DNA of 64,000 nucleotides, from assembly GCA_015039315.1 (NCBI GenBank), contig WIDE01000120.1:32330-96329 (forward strand), in the 5' to 3' direction. The notes below the pieces were generated by a model that did not search any database, had not been told where the DNA came from, and was given only the letters and a program-made list of their open reading frames with translations. Position numbers and translations under genes: made by a program. The stretch comes from Clavulina sp. PMI_390 (taxonomy: Eukaryota; Basidiomycota; Agaricomycetes; Cantharellales; Hydnaceae). Below are positions 1 through 15,819 of the stretch, piece after piece. How positions within the stretch are numbered: position 1 is the stretch's first letter; each line of letters begins with the position of its first letter.

Positions 1-875
1 GGCGTTACCGTCATTGGTGTCAACAACAATGACTTCCAGATTGGACGCGCACGCAAGTACACCGCCAAAGCCGGCCTCTCATCACAGGTCGAGTTCGTCA
101 AGGGTGACTTCATGACTCTCAGCGAGATGTTCGGTGAAAACAGCTTCGATGCCGGTCAGTAATCATAATGATATGCATAGTGGTGGCCATATTGACAAGA
201 GTTCTTCTCATAGTCTATGCTATCGAGGCTACCGTCCACGCACCTAGCTTCGAGGGCGTGTATGGCGAGATCTTCAAGGTGTTGAAGCCCAATGGAGTGG
301 TGCGTAGGATTCTGTCCCAATACTTTCGCTCTGTGCTCACACCCCTGGTCGCTAGTTTGGTTGCTACGAGTGGGTCATGACTGATGCTTGGGATCCCTCC
401 ATCCCTGAGCACAAGGCTATCGCCCACGGAATTGAGATCGGTGATGGCATTGCTGAGATGCGCAACATGGCCGCTGCTCGCAAGGCAATCCACTCCGTTG
501 GATACCAAGTTGAGGCGGACGAGGACTTGGCCGACATGGGTGATGAGATCCCTTGGTACTATCCTCTTGAGGGTGACCTTCGCAAGGCCCAGACCTTGTG
601 GGATCTCTTCGTCGTCTTCCGCATGACCTGGTTGGGCATGCTGATCACCCACAACGCTCTCTGGCTGATCCAGCTGCTGCACCTCGTTCCTCAAGGAACC
701 TATGAGGTTGGTGAGACCCTGAAGGCTGCTGGTGCTGCTCTTGTCAAGGGTGGGCAAACCAAGGTGCGATAGACTCTTCACAACAGTATCCTCGTTATAC
801 GTTCTAACATACTGTCTTCGATAGCTCTTCACTCCTATGGCTTTGTTCGTTGGTCGCAAGCCAGCATCTGCATAG
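1..875 (+). CDS. ERG6: Sterol 24-C-methyltransferase, 3' part (5' end outside window)
   Basis: Transfers a methyl group from S-adenosylmethionine to C24 of the sterol side chain in ergosterol synthesis, normally at the ER or lipid droplets. The reading frame is already open at base 1, so the N-terminus is missing. Visible are the end of the Rossmann SAM-binding fold ([14 protein letters not shown] across the first intron, then [11 protein letters not shown]), the [11 protein letters not shown] stretch typical of Erg6, and the sterol methyltransferase C-terminal domain with [10 protein letters not shown]. Introns are about 155-213, about 300-354 and one ending at 824. The last short exon reads [16 protein letters not shown] then TAG at 873-875. 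The family match is unambiguous. Only the exact splice junction of the second intron is inferred. Confidence 0.93.
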
Positions 876-1297
876 TGGATTTTCTGGGTTATTTGCTATA
901 ATCATCGCATTAGTATTTATTGTACACACTGCATCTACCCTAGAATACCCCTATTATCATGCTGTTCCTTGCCCTTCAATTTGCTTGGATATTCCACACT
1001 AGACGCAGCAAAGATTATTGACAAGCGTCACCTCGAACGCCATCGGATCCGCCGAGCACAGCCCTCATTTGCTGGCACCACATTACGATTGGTGCGTTTT
1101 GAGCTGAAAGCACCACTGGCTGGTACAACGAGGCCCTAATTGCCATCGCTACAGTATATTTTCAGGATTCTAGTTGCTTTGACCTGCTGTTGCTGCTCTC
1201 TGGCCATCAGCCATTCTCAACAAGCTCAATAAAGTGCACTGTTGTGGCCACATCGCCCATCTCTACTACCACACGCTCTCAATCGCTCAACATCGTC
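876..1297. other. Intergenic, ERG6 to ubiquitin-like gene
   Basis: A 422-base gene-free stretch holding the ERG6 3' UTR and the promoter and leader of the next gene. It is AT-rich near 895-960. No clear TATA box or RNA gene is seen. Confidence 0.6.
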
Positions 1298-2467
1298 ATG
1301 TCTACCTCAACCCCTCTCAACATTCAAGATGAGATCGCCACGGTGACGACGCACACGAATTCGTTGGCATCAATCCCTGTCGTCTATCCTGACGATCACG
1401 TTCCTGATCCTGATGAAGTAGAACTTCCACGCAAAATGACAGCATTTCCTGCGAGTATTAAGTGGATTTTCTTTACCGCAGAATGCATATCTAACATGTC
1501 GCATGTCTTCATTATCATTCCGTCATTTGCAGGTTGAGCTGCCGCCGCCTCCCAAGGCTGCCTCTGATGAAGCCGCATCTGCTGGTCAGCTTGATGATTT
1601 CTCTCTCTTGCACGTTCATGTGGCTAATGAAGCTTTCCACCATGGTTTCTGCCGCGTTTCGACGGTCATTTACCCGTACCAGGCGCCGTCAATCTCACTC
1701 TCAACATCAAGTCCGTCAAGCCACCCGCGTCATTTTCCCTCGCCAATGTCAGCCCAACGGACACCATCCTCAGTATCAAGGAGCGTTTAGTCTCGGAAAA
1801 CAGTCGTGCCCCGTCGGTGGATATCCAACGTCTCCTGCTCAAAGGCAAAGTTCTAGCAGACAACAAGCTTTTGAAGGAGTACATCGCTGCTGCGCCTGGT
1901 GAGGAAGAGATCAACTTGAGCTTGATGGTAAAGCCAGGCAGCACATGGACAGGGGAAGAGACCAAGCCTGCAGTCGTGGCTCCCCAGCCTCAGCGCCACC
2001 CCAACCTCGCAGGAGGTTCACTTTCTGCTACGGGCCCTCGGGGCCACTCGCGTACTCCTTCCGAAGGCGGAGCCGCCGATCAATACCCTGTGCCTTCCCT
2101 TATGCTCTCCACCCCTGGCTCTCCCACCTCGGAGAAAGACCAGCCACCGGTCCCACTTGATATTGCCGATGCCCGCGTTCGGACTCATTCACGACCCAGT
2201 AGCCCATCGTCACTCGCCCCAGGCACTGGGAGCATTAGCGCAGTGCTTACACAGCCCGAATTCTGGGTTCACTTGCACGAGTTCCTCCAACGCGAGGTGC
2301 GCAGTATGCATGATGCCGTGGGGTTCACCTCGCAATCCCCTCGCTTAAAGCTTGAAGCAGACGAGCTGTTTGAAAGTTTCCTCCTGGCGAGCAAAGTGAA
2401 CCTCGAGGCAAGCGATATTGCCCGTATCCGCGAGGCCGTGAATATCACTGGTATGGCGGGCACGTAA
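1298..2467 (+). CDS. Ubiquitin-like domain protein, possibly GET5/UBL4-type
   Basis: Three exons give one frame: 1298 to about 1417, 1533-1584 and 1683-2467. Exon 3 opens directly into a ubiquitin-like fold (GAVNLTLNIKSVK, then SPTDTILSIKERL, then VDIQRLLLKGKVLADNKLL), followed by a low-complexity Pro/Ser/Gly linker. The helical C-terminus has QPEFWVHLHEFLQREV and ends in GMAGT. That layout (UBL, linker, short helical C-terminal domain with FW..L..FL) resembles GET5/MDY2 and UBL4A, which work in tail-anchored protein insertion, but this match is inference from shape only. No membrane segment is present, which argues against the DSC3 family. The first intron donor (GTAGAA at 1418) is non-ideal. 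It was chosen because it keeps phase with the strong acceptor at 1532. Confidence 0.6.
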
Positions 2468-3255
2468 GAATACAAAAAATTGTACCCACAGATTTCCCCC
2501 CAGTTCCCTCGTGATAGGTAGCGTTACGTTGTGTAATCTGACTCCACCTCCTTTACCTCTCCTGTGCAAGCCGACTCGTCATCGCTTTTTTATTCCGGCC
2601 CCAAGTTTGTTCCTGAGTGCTCCGTGCTTCGACATTCAAAGTTGGCGGCCTTGGTGGGTGGTGTGACTCGGTGTCATGCCGTGTCACGCGGAACTGTGAG
2701 CGGACCCTGCAAATGATCGACAAATTGAATTGAACTGACGAGTCAAGCGATGGGCTTGGCAGCGCCACCGAAATCCGCTGCGGTTGTTATTTTTTGCTCT
2801 TGATTTTTTCTCACTTGATCTGAAGTCGCACTGGTGCTTGGGACTTGGACGGCAACTCCCGCTTCTATTTGCTAGCTCTAAAGGGTCCCTCCGATTGGGA
2901 GGCAGTCGCCAACGGAGTGGGAAGCTGCGATCGTGCTTCTGCGCGCTGTTTCAACGACAAGACCGCCCAGATTTAATTTGCCAAGCGTTGAATATGCGGG
3001 CGCGTGTCTAAAATTGAAGTGCACCATGTGGAACGGATGGGCTTCGCTCCATTCTCCGGGAGTCCAACTCAAGCGACCCCACTGTGGATAGCTTGTCCCT
3101 GGGCCAAGAGGCTTGACTCCATATGTAGTCGCGGCCAATCCAATAAATCGGCTAGTATAAGTACTGCTATCATGTCGTCTGACTCGTAGTTCCTCAGCCC
3201 GCGTCTGTCGAGCCCACTTTTGCCTTGAGCTTCGCCCCCCTCCCTCGCGCTCCTC
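2468..3255. other. Intergenic, promoter of OPT transporter
   Basis: A 788-base stretch with no supported gene. A long minus-strand open frame crosses it but has no family match and overlaps the transporter's first exon. The last 120 bases hold CCAAT-like and TATA-like elements for the downstream gene. Confidence 0.6.
3156..3161 (+). promoter_or_regulatory. TATA-like box of OPT transporter
   Basis: TATAAG lies about 95 bases before the ATG at 3256, with CCAAT motifs about 20 bases upstream. Spacing is typical of a fungal core promoter, so it is a plausible but unproven element. Confidence 0.45.
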
Positions 3256-6151
3256 ATGGCTGACGTCCGCAACCCCCCTGCTGACATTGAGACCAGCGAG
3301 TCCATCCACGAGAAGTCCGCTGCTTACGACGAGTCCGGAGAGCCCACCGCTTACCACGGCGAAGCTTTCATTGATGAGAAGCTTATTGAGGTCAAGGGCG
3401 ATCCGTTCCCTATTGATCCCTCCGTCCCCGTCGAGGACCACCAGCTGACTGTCCGGGCTCTGGTCGTCGGTTCTGTTCTGGGGGCTATCGTTGGTGCTTC
3501 CAACATCTACCTTGGGCTGAAGACTGGGTGAGTTGCCGTTGATTTTCTTGCAACCTTCCTACAGCCGCCATCGTTGCGTGCTGATCATTGCGTCTTCTGC
3601 TGCCAATGTGGGGTGACGGATATCTGATTGGTTGCTTTTGATCTAGTTTCACCTTTGGTCCGCAATTATTCGGAGCAATCTTTGGCTTTGTGGCCCTCAA
3701 GTGGGCTGCGCCAATCATTGGTGGCCACGGTCCAGGTATGGAAATCCCTCTTGCTTGATCTCCCAGTCCCATTTGCTCATCGGTTTCTTCAAAGGGTGGC
3801 TCGTGGGCGACAAGAAATTCGGGCCCAAGGAAAATGTCACCGTCCAGACAGCTGCTACCTCTGCTGGTGGCATTGGTATCATCTTCGTCGGCGCTATTCC
3901 CGCCATGTACCGCTTGGGGCTTCTCTCAGAGGAACCGTCGCAGGATACTGGGCGATTGATCGCCTTGACCATCTGCGTCGCTTACTACGGTGTCTTCTTC
4001 GTCATTCCCCTTCGCAAATACTACGTCCTAAAACAGAAGCTCGTCTTCCCCACTCCTTCTGGTACGTTGCACCCTCTATCTTTCTGATCACTCTCACACG
4101 CACACGGGATGGGGCTGACCGAATCGTTTTCTCTTCTTCCTACATAATCAATCTGGTGACTACAGCAACTGCGTACACTATCCGATCTCTCCACACCATT
4201 GGAGGCGAGATTGCGGCTCGCAAGAAGGCATGGATGCTCACCTGGAGCTTCACCAGCGCATTCTGCTGGAAGGTCGTCTCTGAATACGCCCCTGGTTCGT
4301 TGCTAGCTGACAACTTTAGATCATTCTACGATCAACTGACCTTCTCCTGCCCACTTTCAGGTATCATGTGGGACTGGCATATCGGCTGGACTAGTGAGTG
4401 TGACATCGCGTGACACGTGACCAATTCCATGTCCTCATCATCTTGACGCGTTTACAGTGTACCAGCTTGGCTGGACGAGCTTAATCCGCCTGGAAAACTG
4501 GGGGTGGTGGATTGAATTCACACCTGCATTTTTTGGTGCCGGTATGCTCAGTGGCATGAATGCCTCGTGGTCCTTCTTTGCAGGAGCAGTCCTCGCGTGG
4601 GGAATCATTGGCCCAGCGACTGTATCTACTGGCCTCACTTTTGGAACCGAATACGGCTATGATAACCGTGTCTCTTACACCGCTCTCCAGTTCAAGGCTG
4701 TCGAGACTGGAAAAGTTTCACCCCGTTACTGGCTCCTTTGGCCAGGTGTCTTAATGTGAGTCTTTCAGACTCCATAGCTTTGATGACCGTCTTAACTTAT
4801 TTAACTACACCATTCTACAGCATGATCGTGTACTCGTTCGTCGAGGTTGGCCTGTCTTCACGCAAGGCTATTTCAAGAATGGCTGGCGACATGAGCTCCT
4901 TCGGCCGCACCTGGCGCAACTGGCGCAACCGCAACGACCCCAACTTTATCCGCGAGGCAGACGATGGGGAAATCTTCGATCCAGCCCCTCCTGAAGACCA
5001 GGTGCCTTTCTGGGCATGGACTGGCGGTCTCCTCATTTCCGTCATCATCACCTGTGCGATTGCGTCGACCCAATTCCACATGAACGTCGGCGAGGTGATC
5101 CTTGCGCTCATCTTCGGCTTCCTCTTCTCGTTCCTCGCCGTCCAGAGCGCTGGTGATACCGACATTAACCCCGTTTCCACTGTTGCCAAGGCCTCCCAGC
5201 TCATCTTTGGTGGTATCGGCAAGGGCCAGGGCCTCCAGGTGACCAAGGGCGAGACCATCAACTTGGTGGCAGGTGTGCTTTCTGGTGGCTCCGCTGCCCA
5301 GTCGACCGACATGACTGGCGATCTCAAGACCGGTCACTTGCTCAGCGCCAAGCCGAAGAACCAGTTCGTTGCCCAGCTCACTGGCGCAACCGTCGCAGTC
5401 TTCTTGAACGTCGGGCTGTTCATCCTGTTCTGCAAGAGCGCGCCTTGCATCTTGTACCCGGACCCCACAGGGCAGCAGCAGTGCACGTACGGTGCCCCCT
5501 CTGTTGCCGCCTGGGCTGCTGTTGCGGAGGCTGTTGCTGCTCCCGTTTTCCGTGCGTACTATCTCTTACCCTGGCAGCCCCTCATCTCAGACTAATTCTC
5601 GCGCATCGAATCTACAGCCGTCCCAAGCTCGTCTGGATACACTGCTATTGGTCTCTCGATCGCCGCCGCCCTCACCGTTTTCGCTAAGCACTTTTACATC
5701 CCTCAGAAGTACTGGCACTACATCGTATGTATTCATTGCATCTCCCTCTCGGTTCTCACGTTAACTAATTCAATCTCTCCCTTGAATCGCCATTTTACAG
5801 CCCAACTGGAACGCCATCGGTCTCGGCTTCGTCGTTCCTCAGGTCTACTACCCAATTGCAATGATCTTCGGTGCCACAATGGTCCACTTGTGGGAGAAGC
5901 GTTCACCCAAGTCCTTTGAGATGTACGGGTTTGCGCTCGCTGCTGGTTTGGTCGCCGGAGAGGGTATGGGTGGTGTGCTGAACGCGCTATTGGCTGTTGC
6001 CAACGTAGATGGTGGGCATTACGGGACTGCAGTTGGTGCGTATTCCTTCTTCATGGCGAGATTTCGTCGCCTGCTTGATGGATCCCTTGTGTGACTAACG
6101 TTGTATGATTCGTTGTTCACAGGGTGTCCTTCGTTGGAGTACTGTGGCTAG
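3256..6151 (+). CDS. OPT-superfamily oligopeptide/metal-chelate transporter
   Basis: A ten-exon gene encoding about 730 residues, the usual length for OPT transporters of the yeast YGL114W type. The N-terminus is cytosolic and acidic, followed by the first membrane segment VGSVLGAIVGASNIYLGLKTG, a characteristic OPT opening. Later exons carry many hydrophobic helices, including GWWIEFTPAFFGAGMLSGMN, the conserved MTGDLKTGHLL loop after GGSAAQSTD, and a C-terminal block ending GCPSLEYCG. It is predicted to move small peptides or metal chelates with protons across the plasma or an organelle membrane; the substrate cannot be told from sequence. Start: the ATG at 3256 sits in a CT-rich leader context downstream of a TATA-like box. 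The last exon is only 29 bases (6123-6151). Confidence 0.9.
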
Positions 6152-6880
6152 AGAGGCTTCACTTGGGTGATTGATTGATATATTTTTGTACATCTTCCCC
6201 ACCTCCATTCCGGGTGTATTGTGTTTTACGAACCATTGTAATGTTGGGGTGACATTTAGTGCTATGACGGTTTGAATGAATATACGATGATTCCCCTCTC
6301 TCTGCATTTGATTATGTTCCTAGCCTGACTTGCTGACATTTGAGGTGAATGACCAGGTGTTGAAGTGTATTGGTGGCTCGACTTGATTGAGTTGCGATAA
6401 TGACGAAGCGCAGATGGTGACCACGACTGCTAGATCTCGAACGTCGACGGCGAGTGGATGAAACCTTAGCCGGCATACATCTACTGGTGGCTGTTGAGCG
6501 CACGTCCACGATCATCAAGCCCCTGGCCGTGTGACTGCTGTCAGATAAGTCACACCCACCCTTTCCCTGTTCTGGGCGTCTGCAAGGGAGGGATCGAGTC
6601 GTACAGGGCCTTCAAAGATGGACTCGTTCGTTGATCCGTGTGGAGGCCCTCGTGAGGAGCCGGGTAGAGGGACCGGCCGAAAGGACTCTAATTTTTCTGT
6701 TCAACGTTTCCACTGAGCCAGGTTCAAAAATCTCGAGTGGAGGGAAGGCCAGGGAGAGGCTCGTGATAACCGGTTCTTGTCTTTCCCCGTCCAGCGCCCT
6801 ATATATACGGCTCAGCCTCAACTGCTCCCCGCATTTCAATCCTCCCTCCTACCCACCTCAGCACCCACAGAAAAACAGCC
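6152..6880. other. Intergenic, OPT transporter to malate synthase
   Basis: A 729-base stretch holding the 3' UTR of the transporter and the malate synthase promoter. No supported gene is seen. The only clear element is the TATA box at 6800-6807. Confidence 0.6.
6800..6807 (+). promoter_or_regulatory. TATA box of malate synthase
   Basis: TATATATA lies about 75 bases before the ATG at 6881, with a CT-rich leader between. A strong TATA box fits a gene expected to be sharply regulated by carbon source. Confidence 0.65.
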
Positions 6881-9074
6881 ATGTCTTTCCCCAACGTCAA
6901 GGGTGTCACATACACCGGTAAGAGGCATCCATTCGATCCCGGGTCGGCGCAACTGAATTGGGAAATGACATCTGTCTTAATCTTTAGGCCCACCTCTCAA
7001 AGGCGCACAGCTCGACATCCTCTCTGAGCCTGCAGTCAAGTTCATTGCTGCTCTGCACAGGACCTTTGACCCTATCCGCCAGCAGGTTCGTCTGTCTGTC
7101 TGCTGTTGACAGCCTTGTCCTTGGTCTCGTGCGCTCACCTCGACGTCATTGCCGGTCTTCCCACCTCTTTCTCTTTATGGGGACTTATAGCGTCTGAATG
7201 ACCGACACGTCGCACAGCGTCGTCTGGATGCTGGTGCTGTCCTGGACTTCCCTGCGGAGACGGCACACATCCGTGCTGACCCTTCCTGGGTCTGTGCTCC
7301 TCCCGCACCTGGGCTCGAGGACCGTCGTGTTGAGATCACCGGCCCCACTGACCGCAAGATGGTCATCAACGCTCTCAACTCTGGCTCTAAGACCTTCATG
7401 GCTGACTTTGAAGGTACGTTGCTCTCTGGAGTATGGTTTATCCAGACCTCCTATCGGAGTGTCCGGTTTCTGACTCATTTGTATCCCATTTGACCATTCC
7501 CAAAATGGCTTGCTCACAACAGATGCCAGCTCGCCAACATTCTTGAATATGATCAACGGCCAGGTCAACCTCTACGATGCTAATCGTCGTCAGATCGACT
7601 TTGAGTCTAATGGCAAGGCCTACAAACTCAACGACAAGATTGCCACCCTCATCGTCCGGTATGTTCAATTTCCTCGTGCAAAAATGTCATTTTGTTCGTT
7701 GCCACAGCTAGCTAATACGTCTTTATTACTAGCCCTCGCGGGTGGCACCTCTACGAGACTCGCATTCGCGTCGATAACCGCCCTATCTCTGGCTCCATGT
7801 TCGACTTTGCGCTCTACTTCTTCCACAACGCCGCTTACTTGCTCTCGCATGGGTCCGGGCCCTACTTCTACCTCCCCAAGATGGAGCACTACCTCGAGGC
7901 CCGTCTGTGGTCCGACATCTTCTACTTCTCCCAGTCTTACCTTGGCATCCCCGTGGGCTCTATCCGCGGCACTGTGTTGATCGAGACTCTGCCTGCCGCA
8001 TTCCAGATGGAGGAGATCTTGTACGAGCTTAGGGCGCACTCCAGTGGACTCAACTGCGGGCGATGGGATTACATCTTCAGCTTCATCAAGAAGAGGCGTG
8101 CAGACAAGAGCGCTATCATGCCCGATCGCTCAGACGTGACGATGGAAGTTGGGTTCATGGATTCCTACGTTCGACTTTTGATCCAGACCTGCCACAAGTA
8201 AGTCGAGGGTCGAACGAAACATTTCAGTGTATTGACTAAATGTCTATTTCCCCAGGCGCAAGGTCGCCGCTATGGGAGGCATGTCGGCCCAGATCCCCAT
8301 CAAGGGCGATGATGCCGCGAATGAGCGCGCCATGGCCAAAGTCCGTGCGGACAAGCTCCGTGAAGTCACTGCTGGCCACGATGGCACATGGATTGCACAC
8401 CCACTTATCAGGCAGATCGCCGAGGAGATCTTCAACGAGCATATGCTAGGCCCTAACCAGTACCATGTCCTGAGGGAGGAAGTCAAGGTCGCTGGCTCCG
8501 AGTTGCTGAACACAACAGTGAAAGGCACCATCACTGAGGGTGGTGTCAGGGGCAACGTCTCCGCGTACGTTTCTTGAGTTATTTTGCAAGGATGATTTTG
8601 TCATTTGCCGCGTCCCCTGACATGTGCATGCCGTTTGGTTTCTCGTAGGGCCCTGTCGTACTGTGCAGCATGGGTCTCCGGGAACGGTTGTGTGCCCATC
8701 AACCATCTCATGGAGGATGCTGCTACTGCTGAGATCGCTCGTGTCCAGCTCTGGCAATGGGTCTTCCACGGTGCCTCAACGGTAAGTTGTCATACTTTCT
8801 TCTTCACGTCCAACGAAGTGCTCATCTGAATTTGTTCTTTGAATTCTTCCAGAGCGATGGCACCCCCATCACCGCTGACTGGGTCGCTTCCCTCATCAAG
8901 GAGTACCTTCCTGGCGTCAAGAAGATTGGTGGTGTCACTGAGACACACGCGGACATTGCTGCCAAGTATCTACAGTCCGAAGTCGACAAGGCCACTCGTG
9001 GCGAGTACTGCAGCGACTTCTTGACTAGCGACCTGATGAAGTACCTTGATGCTCCAGCAACCTCCAAGTTGTAA
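6881..9074 (+). CDS. MLS1: Malate synthase, peroxisomal (glyoxylate cycle)
   Basis: Condenses glyoxylate with acetyl-CoA to malate, the second dedicated step of the glyoxylate cycle used on C2 compounds and fatty acids. The spliced product (about 540 residues) follows malate synthase A throughout: [16 protein letters not shown] near the N-terminus, [15 protein letters not shown], the active-site stretch [34 protein letters not shown] and [15 protein letters not shown], then [12 protein letters not shown], and [17 protein letters not shown] near the C-terminus. The last three residues are SKL, a canonical PTS1 peroxisomal import signal. PEX1, needed for recycling of the PTS1 receptor, lies about 2.3 kb downstream, though adjacency is probably chance. 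The start is supported by the TATA box and short leader. Confidence 0.96.
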
Positions 9075-9409
9075 AGAGTGTCATCACTGTTTCTTTCTTT
9101 TGACCCTGTTACTCGTTATCCGGATGTGTTCATGTTAGTGGAGCCTTCAACAGCATGCGCGCAAGCATGTCTGACTTCTGCATTGTACAACTTATATGTA
9201 CTGTACTCATACTCACACTTTTGCTCTCATCGTTATCTTATCGAATCAAATTGATGATAACAATATTGATATGGCCAATAGTATCGGATAGATACAAGGA
9301 ACTCTAAAGCAGGGATAGCTAATCATCGCCGAAGAGGAATCGGACACAACACACGTAACAACGAGGATGAATGCTCCATCGGGACGAGAGTTATCATGGT
9401 GATTAGCGA
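9075..9409. other. Convergent intergenic, MLS1 / ketoacyl reductase
   Basis: A 335-base AT-rich stretch between the 3' ends of two convergent genes. Nothing beyond presumed 3' UTRs is seen. Confidence 0.6.
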
Positions 9410-10771
9410 TCACTGGGTTTTGGCGGCAGCAGCTTCGCGTTCCTTCTTCTTGAGCGCACGCTTGCGGATGCTAATATGGAGGACTGCACGGGCACGGATA
9501 CGGACACGGAGATTCGGTCAGCCAACACCGCACGATGCACCAACATTACGCGAAGGGGTGATCCGGATACGAAATAACTCACCATGGGTGTAGCGCATGT
9601 ACATGGACATCCAGCCGACCTGGGTCATGACCCAGTCACCAATAGCATGGCTCCAGTAGGGTGTCATGAAACCGGGGCGGTTGCTGCTCACACTTCCGAC
9701 TTCCTTGCCGATATTCGCGAGAACGCTGCGGACGTACTCCTTGGGCATAGGCGTCGAAATAGAGGGCTTGCGAATCTTGGACATGGCGGACACAATGAAG
9801 AACGCGTTGACGAGTTGCACGGTGATGCCATTCTTGCGGACCTCCTCGCCAAGAGCCTGCGACCAGGTGTTGACGAAGCCCTTGGAGCCGGCGTAGGTGG
9901 CGAGCATGGGGGACGGGACGGCAGCAGCAAAGGAGGAAAGGTTGAGAATCAGGCCCTTCTTCTTTGCGAGCATCGTGGGGAGGATGATGTGCGTGATGCG
10001 AACGGTGCCAAAGACGTTGATCTGGATAATGTCCTTCATCTCGGAAAGCTCGGTGTCCGCAAAGTAGACGGGCATCTGGTGGGACCTGCCAACATTGTTG
10101 ACTGGCGAAGAATGGGGTTTAGTCAGTTGAGAATCACTTGTGTGGGTGAGCGATTTGCACATACTGAGCACACCGATATCAAGACCATTCACAGCTTCAG
10201 CGAATTTATCAAAGGCAGCATCGTCTGCATTGGAGAAGTCTAGAGCGTGGATCTTGGTGGAAACCTTGTACTTGGTTTCTGGGAGCAGACTGAGCGTCAA
10301 CATGCTGCTCGATTCAAAACGTGCAAATCATTCTCACCGATTTCACTAGCAGCAGCAGCCAGCTTCTCGGGGGTACGGGAGACGAGCAGAATATTGAACC
10401 CAGCCTTGGCCAGCTGGTTGGCAAACTCCCGCCCAATGCCATCCGTAGCACCAGTAACGACTGTTGAAATCCAAAGCAAAGTCAGTCAGCAATAAGGGGA
10501 GAAATTCAGAGTAGTCCGAAGGTCTCACCAGCCCAAGCGCCCTTTTTTGCGCCGAAGCTGCTTAACTAGGGAAGTGAACGTCGGGGCGTGGGACGGTCAG
10601 CGCGAAGAATGTTGAAAGTGATGAGAAAAAAGGACTAACGCTCTTGCCAGGGAGAATAAAGGTCTGGAGAATGAGCTGCGAGAAGGAATACGCGAACTTG
10701 GCGACGCCCACGGTGCCCAGGAGGGCAGCAAAGAGGGTGAGCGCGGAATGGTGCTTGACTAGTGATGACAT
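9410..10771 (-). CDS. Very-long-chain 3-ketoacyl-CoA reductase
   Basis: An NADPH-dependent short-chain dehydrogenase that reduces 3-ketoacyl-CoA in ER fatty acid elongation (yeast IFA38/YBR159W type). The N-terminus has a hydrophobic anchor ([20 protein letters not shown]), then the cofactor motif [22 protein letters not shown], the catalytic serine region [14 protein letters not shown] and the YAGSK motif (Tyr and Lys of the active site). A C-terminal amphipathic region with [10 protein letters not shown] follows, and a lysine-rich tail ([18 protein letters not shown]) may serve ER retention. The start at 10771 is chosen for its CCACC context and the length of the family. An upstream in-frame ATG at about 10849 is probably leader. 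There are five or more introns. The gene is divergent from PEX1. Confidence 0.92.
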
Positions 10772-11411
10772 GGTGGTGGGAGGATAAGCGATAATTCTAG
10801 AGGAGCAGGAGACAGCGTGGGGCTTACCTAGATCTACCCAGCAAAACATTTTGCTACAGACGATACAACAGGTGTGGAGAGATTGGGGGGGTCAAACTTG
10901 CAGAGCGAAATGCAAGAATTTATGGACGTGACGAGGAAGCAAACTGCAATTCATGTTATGCTATGAGAAGCCATCGCACTGATTATCAGTGATATAGGAT
11001 AGTATGCTCACCTGTCTGCCGTCCGCTGTTGCGCGCTGTCTTACGGGCGGCGAAGAAGTTGGAAGCTGTTGGGATGAAGCTTCAAATTCCTCTTCACACG
11101 CTTCTCACTCCATTCAGTTGGTTGTATTACTCGTAATATCAGCTTACTACCACACCATGCGTATGCTCAAGGATTCGGAATGACTCCATTACTGTTGTAG
11201 ATCGAAGGCAGGTCGAGGAAGAGATCACAGGCCAACAACGACAACGCCGCCTTTTCAAGCTAAATAACCGGTGAAATAGCGAAAACCTGGTCTCTCAACT
11301 CGCCCCCAGAGCTTCCCACGACGGCCTCCTCGTAAATACCCACACACAAAACCTCCCATACCTACCTCCAGACTCAAAAGTGGACGCACCTCGATTCATA
11401 GATCCGACAGG
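10772..11411. other. Divergent promoter, ketoacyl reductase / PEX1
   Basis: A 640-base shared upstream region with no supported gene. Next to the reductase start lies a probable 5' UTR intron with donor GTAAGC and a CTCTAG acceptor, described among the findings. CT-rich stretches precede the PEX1 start. Confidence 0.5.
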
Positions 11412-15705
<4,294 letters not shown>

Positions 15706-15819
15706 AGTTCGCGGACCAAGAGTGTATTTCATTGGAACATGGTTATGAAGTGGGTAAATGTATGTGTTCATTGTCGAGAGTACAGTAAAAGTGAATACAA
15801 AGGAATGAGAGAGGTGGTA

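Noticed and set aside
215..859. Minus-strand open frame of 214 codons over the ERG6 exons
   Set aside because: It is the antisense shadow of clear ERG6 coding sequence, with no family match of its own.
2878..3441. Minus-strand open frame of 187 codons upstream of and over the OPT transporter start
   Set aside because: It overlaps the first exon and promoter of the transporter, has no recognisable domain and no splice or promoter support.
4815..5337. Two overlapping long minus-strand frames in the OPT transporter
   Set aside because: Both are antisense to strongly conserved membrane helices and arise from codon bias.
9584..10243. Plus-strand open frame of 219 codons
   Set aside because: Antisense of the ketoacyl reductase catalytic domain. 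His/Gly-rich composition is typical of a shadow frame.
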